Positions 19,677 through 27,332 of a stretch of 46,292 bases of DNA are shown here, piece after piece; positions within the stretch are counted from its first letter, which is position 1, and each line of letters begins with the position of its first letter. The translations under genes were made by a program, and so were the position numbers. The DNA is taken from assembly GCF_000222585.1 (NCBI RefSeq), contig NZ_AFWE01000038.1:1-46292 (forward strand). Reading direction: 5' to 3'. The DNA is from Vibrio scophthalmi LMG 19158 (GTDB taxonomy: Bacteria; Pseudomonadota; Gammaproteobacteria; Enterobacterales; Vibrionaceae). The notes under the pieces are model-generated. The model did not search any database and was not told the origin of the DNA. It saw only the letters and a list, made by a program, of their open reading frames with translations.

Positions 19677-19697
19677 TGCCAAGAAGGATGCAAATAG

Positions 19698-20924
19698 ATG
19701 ATGCAAAGCGTTGATATTGCGATTGTTGGTGGAGGCATGGTCGGCCTCGCTTTCGCCGCGGCAATGAAAGACAGTGATTTGAGAATTGCACTGATTGAGA
19801 GTCATATTCCGGATAGCGAACTGCAAGAACTTTCTGATGTTCGCGTATCGGCATTGAGCCGCTCTAGTGAAAGTATCCTGCGTAACCTTGGCGCATGGCA
19901 AGGCATTATTGATCGTCGAGCAGCGGCATACAGTGCGATGGAAGTTTGGGAGCAAGATAGTTTTGCGCGCATAGAATTTGATGCGAAGAAAATTGCCCAG
20001 CCCGATCTCGGTCATATTGTTGAAAACCGCGTGATTCAACTTGCTTTGTTAGAGCAAGTGAAGAAGCAGGCCAACGTGACGCTATTTATGCCTGCGCAAT
20101 GTCAGTCAATGGCGATGGGGGAAAGCGAAGCCTGGCTAACGCTTGCGAATGGTCAATCTCTCACGGCGAAGCTTGTCGTCGGTGCTGATGGTGCTAATTC
20201 TTGGGTTCGTCGCCAGCAAGATATCCCGCTGACGCATTGGGATTACGGCCATAGTGCGATTGTGGCAAATGTGTGGACACAAGAGCCGCATGATAAAGTC
20301 GCTCGTCAGATTTTTACTCCGCAAGGGCCGTTGGCATTTTTGCCGATGGGCGGTAGCCAGATGAGCTCGATTGTATGGTCAACTGATCCTAGTCGCGCAG
20401 AGCAATTGGTCGCGATGGATAAAGAAGCGTTTAATAAAGCACTAACGGCAGAGTTTGATGCTCGTCTTGGCATGTGTGAAGTGATTGGTGAGCGTTTCTC
20501 TTTCCCATTGAAAATGCGTTATGCGCGAGATTTTGTGTGTGAACGAGTCGCCTTGATTGGTGATGCGGCGCATACCATTCATCCTTTGGCTGGTCAGGGG
20601 GTGAATTTAGGCCTGCTGGATGCGGCTTGTTTGGCGCAAGAAGTCTTGCAGCTTTGGCAGCAAGGGCAAGACATCGGCAGTAAGCGTAATTTGCGTAGTT
20701 ATGAGCGCTGGCGTAAAGCGGAAGCGGCGAAAATGATCGCTGCGATGCAAGGCTTCCGAGACCTATTTGCAGGTGATAATCCGGCGAAAAAATTAGTTCG
20801 TGGTATCGGCATGCAATTAGTTGGTCAACTGCCGGGTGCAAAAGATGAGCTTCTAAAGCGCGCTTTGGGGCTCAAGGGGGATTTACCTAATTTGGCGAAA
20901 TACCCACAATCATCGCTGCAATAA
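19698..20924 (+). CDS. ubiI: 2-octaprenylphenol hydroxylase (VisC)
   Basis: UbiI (408 residues; E. coli 400) hydroxylates C5 in ubiquinone synthesis. It begins QSVDIAIVGGGMVGLAFAAAM (FAD site), has LVVGADGANSWVR, and the GDAAHTIHPLAGQGVNLGLLDA flavin signature. The C-terminal QGFRDLFAGDNPAKKLVRGIGM region matches VisC/UbiI rather than UbiH or UbiF. Two adjacent ATGs (19698 and 19701) are possible starts, with AGGA upstream. It is the last gene of the cluster and is followed by a terminator. Confidence 0.95.
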   Translation: MMQSVDIAIVGGGMVGLAFAAAMKDSDLRIALIESHIPDSELQELSDVRVSALSRSSESILRNLGAWQGIIDRRAAAYSAMEVWEQDSFARIEFDAKKIAQPDLGHIVENRVIQLALLEQVKKQANVTLFMPAQCQSMAMGESEAWLTLANGQSLTAKLVVGADGANSWVRRQQDIPLTHWDYGHSAIVANVWTQEPHDKVARQIFTPQGPLAFLPMGGSQMSSIVWSTDPSRAEQLVAMDKEAFNKALTAEFDARLGMCEVIGERFSFPLKMRYARDFVCERVALIGDAAHTIHPLAGQGVNLGLLDAACLAQEVLQLWQQGQDIGSKRNLRSYERWRKAEAAKMIAAMQGFRDLFAGDNPAKKLVRGIGMQLVGQLPGAKDELLKRALGLKGDLPNLAKYPQSSLQ

Positions 20925-20946
20925 ATATTGCGTTAAGTCATAAAGC

Positions 20947-20976
20947 AAAAGGGTTGGCTCTAGGCCAACCCTTTTT
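20947..20976. terminator. Terminator between ubiI and ytfK
   Basis: GGGTTGGC (20951-20958) pairs with GCCAACCC (20964-20971), extended by AAAA/TTTT, and T follows on the right. It serves ubiI and may also stop the convergent ytfK. Confidence 0.88.
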
Positions 20977-21003
20977 ATATTCATCGCTATTCACAGCAAC
21001 AGA

Positions 21004-21210
21004 TTACGCGTAGGCACAGCGTAAACGCATGATCTCTTTGTTGACTTCTTTTACTGCTTGAAAATGCTTCTGTTCTGCTCTATCTGGCAAGATCAATTTG
21101 CCATTGTCGAATTCAAACTTTCCGACACCATAGATGTAGATTCTTCCTTTAAACAGCCGACTAACGTGTTTAGCAATCATACCGGGTGTATAGCGCTTAA
21201 ACAGTCTCAT
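21004..21210 (-). CDS. ytfK: DUF1107 protein, YtfK homologue
   Basis: This small basic protein has 68 residues from ATG 21210, exactly the length of E. coli YtfK. AAGGA lies 7 bases upstream, and the 11 residues open before it do not belong. The match runs end to end by eye: MRLFKRYTPGMIAKHV, then LFKGRIYIYGVGKFEFDNGKL, then VNKEIMRL. E. coli YtfK has been shown to push SpoT toward ppGpp synthesis under phosphate or fatty-acid limitation; I infer a similar role. The gene is monocistronic, with a 290-base upstream region. Confidence 0.9.
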   Translation of the reverse strand: MRLFKRYTPGMIAKHVSRLFKGRIYIYGVGKFEFDNGKLILPDRAEQKHFQAVKEVNKEIMRLRCAYA

Positions 21211-21502
21211 AGCATTATCCTTATGTTTATCAAGCACTGGCAATTATAGAGATTCCCCACTTTAAAATGTGTGACTTTGTTGGGGGAATAATCAGTTGTT
21301 GTAGTTCGATTTGGATAATTGTGCTGTTGTGAGCAAAACTGCCAGCCAAAATCCAAATTCGTGTGACGATAACCTCACTAATCTTCTGTTGTTGGAACTG
21401 AGACATCCTGTCCAACGGGTGACTATTTGACCATTGGTGTATGACAGAATTAAGAATAGCTGAAAAAATGTTGGCTTTGCTAAGGGAATGTAAATTTTAA
21501 GG
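21211..21502 (-). other. ytfK upstream region
   Basis: About 290 bases with no gene. On the leftward strand an ATTCCCC/GGGGAAT-type inverted repeat (21284-21290 with 21251-21257) could form a long hairpin in the ytfK leader, ending about 40 bases before the start codon. No clear promoter boxes were found. Confidence 0.35.
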
Positions 21503-21528
21503 TAAAAAAAAGCCCGCTTGGGGCGGGC
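21503..21528 (-). terminator. Leftward terminator of a transcript from 21.5-21.8 kb
   Basis: On the leftward strand GCCCGC (21528-21523) pairs with GCGGGC (21517-21512) and is followed by a nine-base U run (A run at 21503-21511). It lies 280 bases downstream of the ybaK stop, too far to be an ordinary ybaK terminator. Confidence 0.88.
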
Positions 21529-21701
21529 AAATAGTCACAGATGCATTACACAAAAAGTGGGTATCCAAAATAGCTATGGATTCACTTTTTACTGGCAGAG
21601 AAGGCTGAGTGAATCGTATTAGGGAATACCTAGCGCGATTGTGTACAACTTCGATCTACCAGTGTTTTCAGAATAGAGAAAAAAACGCCACTCGACTAGT
21701 T
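21503..21701 (-). ncRNA. Candidate small RNA or structured ybaK 3'UTR
   Basis: The leftward transcript ending at the terminator above is highly structured. Stem B pairs 21583-21590 with 21552-21559 (8 bp, CACTTTTT type) plus an inner 4-bp ATCC/GGAT helix. Stem A pairs 21608-21615 with 21579-21586 (8 bp, GATTCACT type). The two stems share bases 21579-21586 and cannot coexist. A weak promoter is possible (TTGCAG 21736-21731, 17-base spacer, CATAAC 21713-21708), which would give an RNA of about 200 nt. I do not recognise it as Spot 42, RyhB, GcvB or Qrr. The 5' end is a guess. Confidence 0.5.
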
Positions 21702-21807
21702 ATGCTTGTTATGTGAATAATAATTAACATCTGCAACATAAATGTTTGCGATCAGTGTCGAATTTAAATGTTAGAAAACCAGTCGTTACATGACGGTTGT
21801 ATGGCGA

Positions 21808-22284
21808 TCATCGGCAGATGGAGGCGAGTTGAGGCTGGCAAAGCTTAATAAGATCGTGCAATTGTAATGCGATTCCAGCCATATTCGATCCACTGCTAAT
21901 AGTGACTTCTTGTTCTTCCGTGAGTAATGGATCAAAGATGATCGGCATGGCCGTTTTGAGCAGTAGTGGTGTTACCGTGCCAATCTGATAGCCGGTAATG
22001 TCATAAACCCGCCCTAAATCCACGCAAGTCATTCGGCGACATTGCAATAGTGCGCGGACTTTCTTTGGATCAACAGATTGATCACCTGGCACACAAGCCA
22101 GAGCGTAATGATCGGCCATATCACGTAGCAAGATGGCTTTAACCATTTGTGAGGGACGTATACCGCGTTGCTGGGCCGCATCTTCAATACTTACCGAGGG
22201 GGCTTTATGCATCAGCAGGCGGTAGGCCACCTGCTGTTGATCCAAATAGCGCGTTAGCGGAGTTGGTTGGAAATTATTCGTCAT
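21808..22284 (-). CDS. YbaK/EbsC-family aminoacyl-tRNA deacylase
   Basis: The protein has 158 residues from the ATG at 22284, which overlaps the last 11 bases of ygfZ. It shows the YbaK/ProX fold landmarks: the N-terminal [21 protein letters not shown], then [35 protein letters not shown], with the lysine of MVKAIL at the substrate pocket, and [14 protein letters not shown] then [11 protein letters not shown]. Family members trans-edit mischarged tRNA (Cys-tRNAPro, Ala-tRNAPro); which tRNA this one clears is not readable. Overlap with ygfZ implies translational coupling. Confidence 0.85.
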   Translation of the reverse strand: MTNNFQPTPLTRYLDQQQVAYRLLMHKAPSVSIEDAAQQRGIRPSQMVKAILLRDMADHYALACVPGDQSVDPKKVRALLQCRRMTCVDLGRVYDITGYQIGTVTPLLLKTAMPIIFDPLLTEEQEVTISSGSNMAGIALQLHDLIKLCQPQLASICR

Positions 22285-23254
22285 CGAGTGAATAAGGCAG
22301 TGGTTGTAGGCTCCACTGAGCTTGAGGCTGTGCGCTAAGACGCAGTTGAGTGTCTGCTTCAAGAGTATTAGGTAATACAACTAATCCAATAGTTTCACCG
22401 TCATTAAAGCGGTAGTGTGCCATCAGGTGCCCCGCACTACGCCAGTTATCACCCACCGCACGCTCTAGGGCTGTTTCTGTTCCGATCTCAGCCTCGCTAT
22501 AACCTTTAACGATATACATAGCACGCTTGTTGATACCGCGGTATTTTGCTCGAGCCACCGTTTCTTGGCCGGTATAGCAGCCTTTTTTGAAGCTAATGCC
22601 ATTGAGCGCTTGTAGGTTAATTGCTTGTGGGATGTGCTCGTTTTGTTCCGCTTGTCCGACGATCGGTAAGGCTGCTTCAATATCAAAACGTCGCCATAGG
22701 CTTTCTTCCACCTTGAGAGCATCGATGTGATTAATCAACGTTTCTGCTCCTTGTGGTTCAAGCACTAATAGCCAGCGTTGTTGATCTACTTTAACGGCAC
22801 TGCCGTTGATGCCCGCTAGCGTATTGAGTTGGCGAACATCGCCACGATCAGTGGTTAGGCTATCAATGGTGGTTTGCGCTTGCTCACCAAATAGGCCAAA
22901 TAAAACATCTTCACTTGCGCTGATCTCAACTTTAGAAAAAATGGCGTATTTTTTTAATTCAGCCAACTGCTTTTCTACCGCTGATTTTGGCTCAAACAAA
23001 GCGTAGCCTTCATTATGGTGAAACAGGCGAAATGCAGCCCAGACCTTACCTTTCGCATCGCAATGCGCACCAAAGGTTGATTGGTCGGTAGGAAGCTGTA
23101 CCACATCACAAGTCACTTGTCCTTGCAGGTAAGATTTAGCATCGTTACCAATCAGAGAAATGATGCCCCAAGATTTAAGATGGGTCAGCATCAAAGCCGG
23201 TAAGTCGTCGTTTTCTGAGACAGAATGTGGGGGGAAGTCGTTAAGCCAATCCAT
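22274..23254 (-). CDS. ygfZ: tRNA-modifying / Fe-S maintenance protein YgfZ
   Basis: YgfZ (326 residues from ATG 23254, identical to E. coli length; AAGGT lies 7 bases upstream) is a folate-binding, GcvT-like protein that supports certain iron-sulfur enzymes, including MiaB, under oxidative stress. The invariant motif KGCYTGQE, with its essential cysteine, is present as [20 protein letters not shown] near residue 225. The 9 residues open before MDWLNDF are not part of it. It is divergent from sdhE, as in many gammaproteobacteria. Confidence 0.95.
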   Translation of the reverse strand: MDWLNDFPPHSVSENDDLPALMLTHLKSWGIISLIGNDAKSYLQGQVTCDVVQLPTDQSTFGAHCDAKGKVWAAFRLFHHNEGYALFEPKSAVEKQLAELKKYAIFSKVEISASEDVLFGLFGEQAQTTIDSLTTDRGDVRQLNTLAGINGSAVKVDQQRWLLVLEPQGAETLINHIDALKVEESLWRRFDIEAALPIVGQAEQNEHIPQAINLQALNGISFKKGCYTGQETVARAKYRGINKRAMYIVKGYSEAEIGTETALERAVGDNWRSAGHLMAHYRFNDGETIGLVVLPNTLEADTQLRLSAQPQAQWSLQPLPYSLDDE

Positions 23255-23500
23255 GATGAGTACCTTGAAGATGCGCTGCAAAATTTGATATCACTAATGT
23301 TAAGTCTTGTTGTTGCCTTTGCGCAACTGTTGAAATCAGTACTCGTCCGATCGAGGAATTGCACATTTGAGAGGTTTTGCAATTTTGCGACAATGCTCCA
23401 GACAAGCAAAAGTGTGACGGTTGTGTGACTGAGATAGTAGTTGTTGCAGGTCTAGCTTGCTACACTCGGGGCAAATAACCGATTTAGGTGAGGAAGTAGA

Positions 23501-23761
23501 ATGTACACCACGGAAGAAAAAGCGCGTATTAAATGGGCATGTCGTCGTGGCATGCTAGAACTAGATGTTGTTGTGATGCCGTTTTTTGAAGAGTGTTTTG
23601 ACGCATTAACAGAAACAGAGCAACGTGATTTTGTCTCTCTACTTGAGTGTGATGATCCAGATTTGTTTACTTGGATTATGGGCCATGCACGTAGTGAAAA
23701 CTTAAGCCATGCCTCGATGGTTGATAAAATTGTTGCCCACAACCTCAGCAAAGTACGTTAA
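23501..23761 (+). CDS. sdhE: FAD assembly factor SdhE
   Basis: SdhE (86 residues; E. coli 88) helps insert FAD covalently into succinate dehydrogenase and fumarate reductase. The diagnostic RRGMLELD motif lies at residues 15-22, followed by the helical bundle FDALTETEQRDFVSLLECDDPDLFTWIMG. GAGGAAG precedes the ATG. The gene is divergent from ygfZ and overlaps the reading frame of ygfX. Two hairpins lie just after its stop codon. Confidence 0.96.
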   Translation: MYTTEEKARIKWACRRGMLELDVVVMPFFEECFDALTETEQRDFVSLLECDDPDLFTWIMGHARSENLSHASMVDKIVAHNLSKVR

Positions 23762-24143
23762 CTCGACAACGAACGTTAATTTCAACGTTCAGTTCAGTCA
23801 TTATTACTTACAGGCCAATACCATCTTAATGGTATTGGCCTGTTGTTTTATTAGCGTTAGCGCCATTCCTTTAGTGCCAAGTCTGTCTCTGCTTGTGCTG
23901 TTGATTGAAGCGAATAGGCAATATGGCTTGCTGCGTAAGCCGCTGTATGGCTCGGTGACGGTTTATGCTGACGGGCGTATCCAATGGGCGGGTTCGCAAG
24001 CGAAGATTGGGGTCGTGGTGTTTGCATTGCTCGAATGGGCACTATTGCTTCGCATTGATAAACATTGGCATGTGTTATGGCGTGATAGTGTCGATCCGCA
24101 GGCGTATCGCCAATTGATCTTACAATTAAAAAGGGAGCACTAG
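23709..24143 (+). CDS. ygfX: YgfX (CptA)-like inner-membrane protein, start uncertain
   Basis: The frame encodes up to 144 residues. Two hydrophobic segments, about residues 39-66 (LMVLACCFISVSAIPLVPSL) and 100-115 (GVVVFALLEWALLLRI), flank the GSVTVYADGRIQWAGSQAKIG strand-rich part; this pattern and the position after sdhE fit YgfX. In E. coli YgfX is a small membrane protein described as a cell-division toxin partner of SdhE/YgfY. The start is a problem: ATG 23709 overlaps sdhE by 53 bases with no good ribosome site. Between the sdhE stop and residue 41 there is no ATG, GTG or TTG, and M41 lies inside a perfect hairpin. Confidence 0.7.
   Translation: MPRWLIKLLPTTSAKYVNSTTNVNFNVQFSHYYLQANTILMVLACCFISVSAIPLVPSLSLLVLLIEANRQYGLLRKPLYGSVTVYADGRIQWAGSQAKIGVVVFALLEWALLLRIDKHWHVLWRDSVDPQAYRQLILQLKREH
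23771..23790 (+). other. Small hairpin after sdhE
   Basis: GAACGTT (23771-23777) pairs with AACGTTC (23784-23790) around 6 bases. It lies 10 bases after the sdhE stop and 20 bases before a larger hairpin. Confidence 0.5.
23811..23850 (+). terminator. Terminator-like hairpin inside the ygfX frame
   Basis: A perfect 14-bp stem (23811-23824 with 23829-23842) with loop CTTA is followed by TTGTTTTATT. It begins 49 bases after the sdhE stop codon, so it looks like the sdhE terminator, yet it lies inside the only ygfX frame, encoding roughly residues 35-45. Confidence 0.75.
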
Positions 24144-24150
24144 GCTCCCT
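24128..24150 (-). terminator. Terminator of nadB
   Basis: On the leftward strand GGGAGC (24149-24144) pairs with GCTCCC (24138-24133) and is followed by UUUUU. It overlaps the ygfX stop codon on the other strand and lies 30 bases past the nadB stop. Confidence 0.75.
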
Positions 24151-24179
24151 TAGACAATCTCACTGCGCGAGCTATGCGA

Positions 24180-25796
24180 TTACTCGCTCAGCTTGTTTGG
24201 CACCAAAATCGTTGGGCCACTCTCTTCCGCTGGTTCTGGGTAGTCAAGTGTGTAATGCAAACCACGACTCTCTTTACGTTCCATCGCACAACGCACCATT
24301 AACTCGGCAACTTGCAGTAAGTTACGCAGCTCAAGTAGGTTGTTTGATACGCGGAATGTGCTGTAATACTCGTGGGTTTCTTGTTGCAATAGTTGGATGC
24401 GACGTAGTGCTCGTTCAAGACGTTTGTCAGTGCGAACGATACCCATGTAGTCCCACATAAACAGACGTAGTTCATGCCAGTTGTGTTGGATGATCACTTC
24501 TTCATCACTGTTAGTGACTTGGCTTTCATCCCAGCAAGGTAAGCTTGAGGGTAGCTCGACGCTATTAATATTGTCGATGATGTTCTGTGCTGCTGACCAA
24601 GCGTACACCACACATTCTAATAGCGAGTTTGATGCCATACGGTTAGCACCATGCAGGCCGGTATAGCTCACTTCACCAATCGCATACAGGTGCGATAAAT
24701 CGGTTTGACCACGTTGGTCGACCATCACGCCGCCACAGGTATAGTGGGCCGCAGGCACAATTGGAATGGGCTCTTTGGTCATATCAATCCCGAGTTCCAT
24801 TAATTTTGCGTGAATGGTTGGGAAGTGTTTTTCAATGAAATCTGCGGGCTTATGGCTGATATCCACATACATGCAGTCTGCGCCAAGGCGCTTCATTTCA
24901 AAGTCGATAGCGCGAGCAACCACATCACGAGGCGCAAGCTCGGCGCGCTCATCGAAATCAGGCATAAAGCGAGTGCCGTCTGGACGGCGTAGGAATGCGC
25001 CTTCACCACGTAAGGCTTCCGTCAGCAAGAAGTTACGTGATTCAGGATGGTACAAGCAGGTCGGGTGGAACTGGTTGAACTCAAGGTTTGCTACGCGACA
25101 ACCCGCACGCCATGCCATCGCGATGCCATCGCCAGATGACACATCTGGATTCGAGGTGTATTGATACACTTTCGAAGCTCCGCCGGTTGCCAGCACGACA
25201 AATTTTGCACGCACGGTTTCCACGTGTTCATCGTTACGGTTCCAAATGTAAGCGCCAACGACGGTATCGCTGTCACCGCCGATTTTATCTGCGGTGATCA
25301 GGTCAAGGGCGTTGTGGCGTTCGAGAACCGTAATATTTGGGTGATTATGAACGTTATCTTGCAGTGATGTTTGCATCGCCATCCCGGTCGCGTCTGCGGC
25401 ATGCAGAATGCGGCGATGGCTGTGGCCACCTTCGCGGGTTAGGTGATAACGAGGCGCTTCATCGCTGTCATTTTCAACACGGTCAAAGGGAACGCCACCA
25501 TCAATTAACCACTGCACGCACTCTTTGGCGTTTTCAGCGATAAATTTAACGGTTTCTTTCTCACAGATGCCTCCGCCTGCGATCAGCGTATCTTCAACGT
25601 GTGAATCTATGCTGTCAGACTCATCAAACACCGCGGCGATACCGCCTTGGGCGTAAAATGTTGCACCTTCACTGCGTGGTCCTTTACTTAACACAATGAC
25701 TTTGCCATGTTCGGCAACACGCAACGCTAACGATAGACCGGCAGCACCACTACCTATCACTAACACATCACACTGATGTTCACGGTTTGCGTTCAT
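24180..25796 (-). CDS. nadB: L-aspartate oxidase
   Basis: NadB (538 residues; E. coli 540) oxidises aspartate to iminoaspartate, the first step of NAD synthesis, with oxygen or fumarate as acceptor. The FAD fold [23 protein letters not shown] opens the protein. The [15 protein letters not shown] loop, [28 protein letters not shown] and [20 protein letters not shown] follow, all conserved in the succinate-dehydrogenase flavoprotein family. It is divergent from rpoE, the same arrangement as in E. coli. Confidence 0.98.
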   Translation of the reverse strand: MNANREHQCDVLVIGSGAAGLSLALRVAEHGKVIVLSKGPRSEGATFYAQGGIAAVFDESDSIDSHVEDTLIAGGGICEKETVKFIAENAKECVQWLIDGGVPFDRVENDSDEAPRYHLTREGGHSHRRILHAADATGMAMQTSLQDNVHNHPNITVLERHNALDLITADKIGGDSDTVVGAYIWNRNDEHVETVRAKFVVLATGGASKVYQYTSNPDVSSGDGIAMAWRAGCRVANLEFNQFHPTCLYHPESRNFLLTEALRGEGAFLRRPDGTRFMPDFDERAELAPRDVVARAIDFEMKRLGADCMYVDISHKPADFIEKHFPTIHAKLMELGIDMTKEPIPIVPAAHYTCGGVMVDQRGQTDLSHLYAIGEVSYTGLHGANRMASNSLLECVVYAWSAAQNIIDNINSVELPSSLPCWDESQVTNSDEEVIIQHNWHELRLFMWDYMGIVRTDKRLERALRRIQLLQQETHEYYSTFRVSNNLLELRNLLQVAELMVRCAMERKESRGLHYTLDYPEPAEESGPTILVPNKLSE

Positions 25797-26110
25797 AAAA
25801 GTTTTAAAATCCTGAGTTATCGTAGAGTGGAAGCACTCTACCCAAAACGATTAATGCCAATAATAACACTCTGTACATCGGAATAGTGTTTTATTGTCAT
25901 TGCTTTTCATGCCTGTCGTCCTCACAATCTAGCAAAAGACGAAGTAGCCCATTACTTAATCACCAAAAAAATGAAATTTGTTTGAACTTTCTTTTTTTTG
26001 CTTGGTCACAATAGTGCTCAAGTAAGCAGTGGTGTCAATACTACATTATGCATAATAAATACTCATATCTGCTTGGATAGGGGTGTAAAACGATAGGAGT
26101 ACCCGCTCGA
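25797..26110. other. nadB-rpoE divergent regulatory region
   Basis: About 314 bases hold the promoters of both genes. A likely sigma-E promoter lies at 25984-26010. A 10-codon frame (26048-26080) precedes rpoE where E. coli has the longer rseD leader, but it lacks a ribosome site. Confidence 0.5.
25984..26010 (+). promoter_or_regulatory. Candidate sigma-E promoter of rpoE
   Basis: TGAACTT has its GAACTT core at 25984-25989 and is separated by 16 bases from GGTCACA (TCACA at 26006-26010). This resembles the sigma-E consensus GGAACTT-N15/16-GTCNAA. The rpoE operon of E. coli is autoregulated by such a promoter; the match here is good in the -35 and fair in the -10. Confidence 0.6.
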
Positions 26111-26120
26111 ATGAACGAGC
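26105..26120 (+). promoter_or_regulatory. Hairpin presenting the rpoE start codon
   Basis: GCTCG (26105-26109) pairs with CGAGC (26116-26120), leaving AATGAA, with the start codon, in the loop. The AGGAG ribosome site (26095-26099) is 11 bases from the ATG, longer than usual, and the stem would shorten that distance. Confidence 0.45.
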
Positions 26121-26689
26121 AGCTGACCGATCAAGTATTAATTGAGCGAGTTCAGAGTGGCGATAAGCAAGCATTCAATTTATTAGTTTTGAGATATCAA
26201 AACAAAGTCTGCAATCTTATTTCCCGTTACGTTAATAATCCTGGCGATGTGCCTGACGTAGCGCAAGAAGCATTTATTAAAGCTTATCGAGCAATACCTA
26301 GTTTCCGTGGCGAAAGCGCATTTTATACTTGGTTATATCGTATCGCTGTTAATACTGCGAAAAACCACATAGTAGCCCAAAGCCGTAGGCCACCTGCGCA
26401 AGATGTGGACACTGAAGACGCCGAATATTACGAAACAGGCAGTGCATTAAAAGAAATATCGAACCCTGAGAACTTAACGTTGTCCAATGAATTGAAACGT
26501 GTGGTTTTCAGTGCGATAGAAGCACTACCTGACGATTTAAAAACTGCGATGACTCTGCGAGAGCTGGATGGCTTAAGCTATGAAGAGATTGCCGTAGTGA
26601 TGGATTGCCCTGTTGGAACGGTACGCTCGCGTATCTTCCGTGCACGCGAAGCGGTTGAGAAAAAAATCCAACCTCTTTTGCAACGCTAG
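26111..26689 (+). CDS. rpoE: Envelope-stress sigma factor sigma-E
   Basis: RpoE (192 residues, same as E. coli 191-192) directs RNA polymerase to envelope-stress promoters. Region 2 (QAFNLLVLRYQNKVCNLI ... DVAQEAFIKAYRAIPSFRGESAFYTWLYRIAVN) and region 4 (ALPDDLKTAMTLRELDGLSYEEIAVVM then GTVRSRIFRARE) are complete. It heads rpoE-rseA-rseB-rseC and is held inactive by RseA. Transcription is probably self-activated from the sigma-E promoter upstream. Confidence 0.98.
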   Translation: MNEQLTDQVLIERVQSGDKQAFNLLVLRYQNKVCNLISRYVNNPGDVPDVAQEAFIKAYRAIPSFRGESAFYTWLYRIAVNTAKNHIVAQSRRPPAQDVDTEDAEYYETGSALKEISNPENLTLSNELKRVVFSAIEALPDDLKTAMTLRELDGLSYEEIAVVMDCPVGTVRSRIFRAREAVEKKIQPLLQR

Positions 26690-26711
26690 TCGCAACTTAA
26701 TGGTGAAAATA

Positions 26712-27332
26712 ATGGCTGACAAAGAAAAACTTTCAGCACTCATGGATGGAGAATTGGTTGATAAGGCTCTGATTGCAGAGTTGGAAAATGACCAAGCAGG
26801 CTTAGACGCGTGGAAAAATTACCATTTAATTGGTGATGTACTACGTGGAGATGCACCGCTCAAGCCAGAGTGGAACATTGCTGAAAGCGTTGCTTTAGCG
26901 CTAGAAAATGAACCGGCTCACCGTCAGCTTGACGCACATAATGTGACAAGCATTGACGAGGCGCGTATTGAATCTCAACCAGCACCGCATCAGGCGAAAC
27001 GCAACCTACCAGCGTGGATCACGCAATTTGGCCAGGTAGGTATTGCTGCGTGCGTTTCCCTTGCGGTGATTCTGGGGGTTCAACAAACGGGTGGGGACGT
27101 AGACAGTGGTACAGATCCACTTCCCGTGCTGCAAACGATTCCATTTAGTGGCAGTGTTGAGCCAGTAAGCTTGACCCGTGATTCGGTTGAGCAAGCGCCA
27201 AAAAATGGCGTCAACGTACAAGAGCAACGTCGCCGCATTAATGCGATGCTGCAAGATTACGAACTACAGCTTAGACTTAATAGTGAAAGCTCAATGGATC
27301 GTAACGATCATCCAGATACGGTAGTTGAATGA
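26712..27332 (+). CDS. rseA: Anti-sigma-E factor RseA
   Basis: RseA (206 residues from ATG 26712, with GGTGA 5 bases upstream; another ATG four codons earlier is less well placed) is a single-pass inner-membrane protein. Its cytoplasmic N-terminus (LSALMDGEL ... WKNYHLIGDVLRGD) binds sigma-E. The membrane helix is at about 107-124 (GQVGIAACVSLAVILGVQ). The periplasmic part keeps PVSL at 151-154, where E. coli RseA is cut by DegS, and VQEQRRRINAMLQDYELQ, the RseB-binding end. The AACV in the helix matches the RseP site of E. coli. The stop overlaps the rseB start (ATGA). Confidence 0.96.
   Translation: MADKEKLSALMDGELVDKALIAELENDQAGLDAWKNYHLIGDVLRGDAPLKPEWNIAESVALALENEPAHRQLDAHNVTSIDEARIESQPAPHQAKRNLPAWITQFGQVGIAACVSLAVILGVQQTGGDVDSGTDPLPVLQTIPFSGSVEPVSLTRDSVEQAPKNGVNVQEQRRRINAMLQDYELQLRLNSESSMDRNDHPDTVVE

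Noticed and set aside
26048-26080. A 10-codon frame before rpoE, at the place of E. coli rseD
   Set aside because: No ribosome site precedes it and it does not couple to the rpoE start; kept only as a note.
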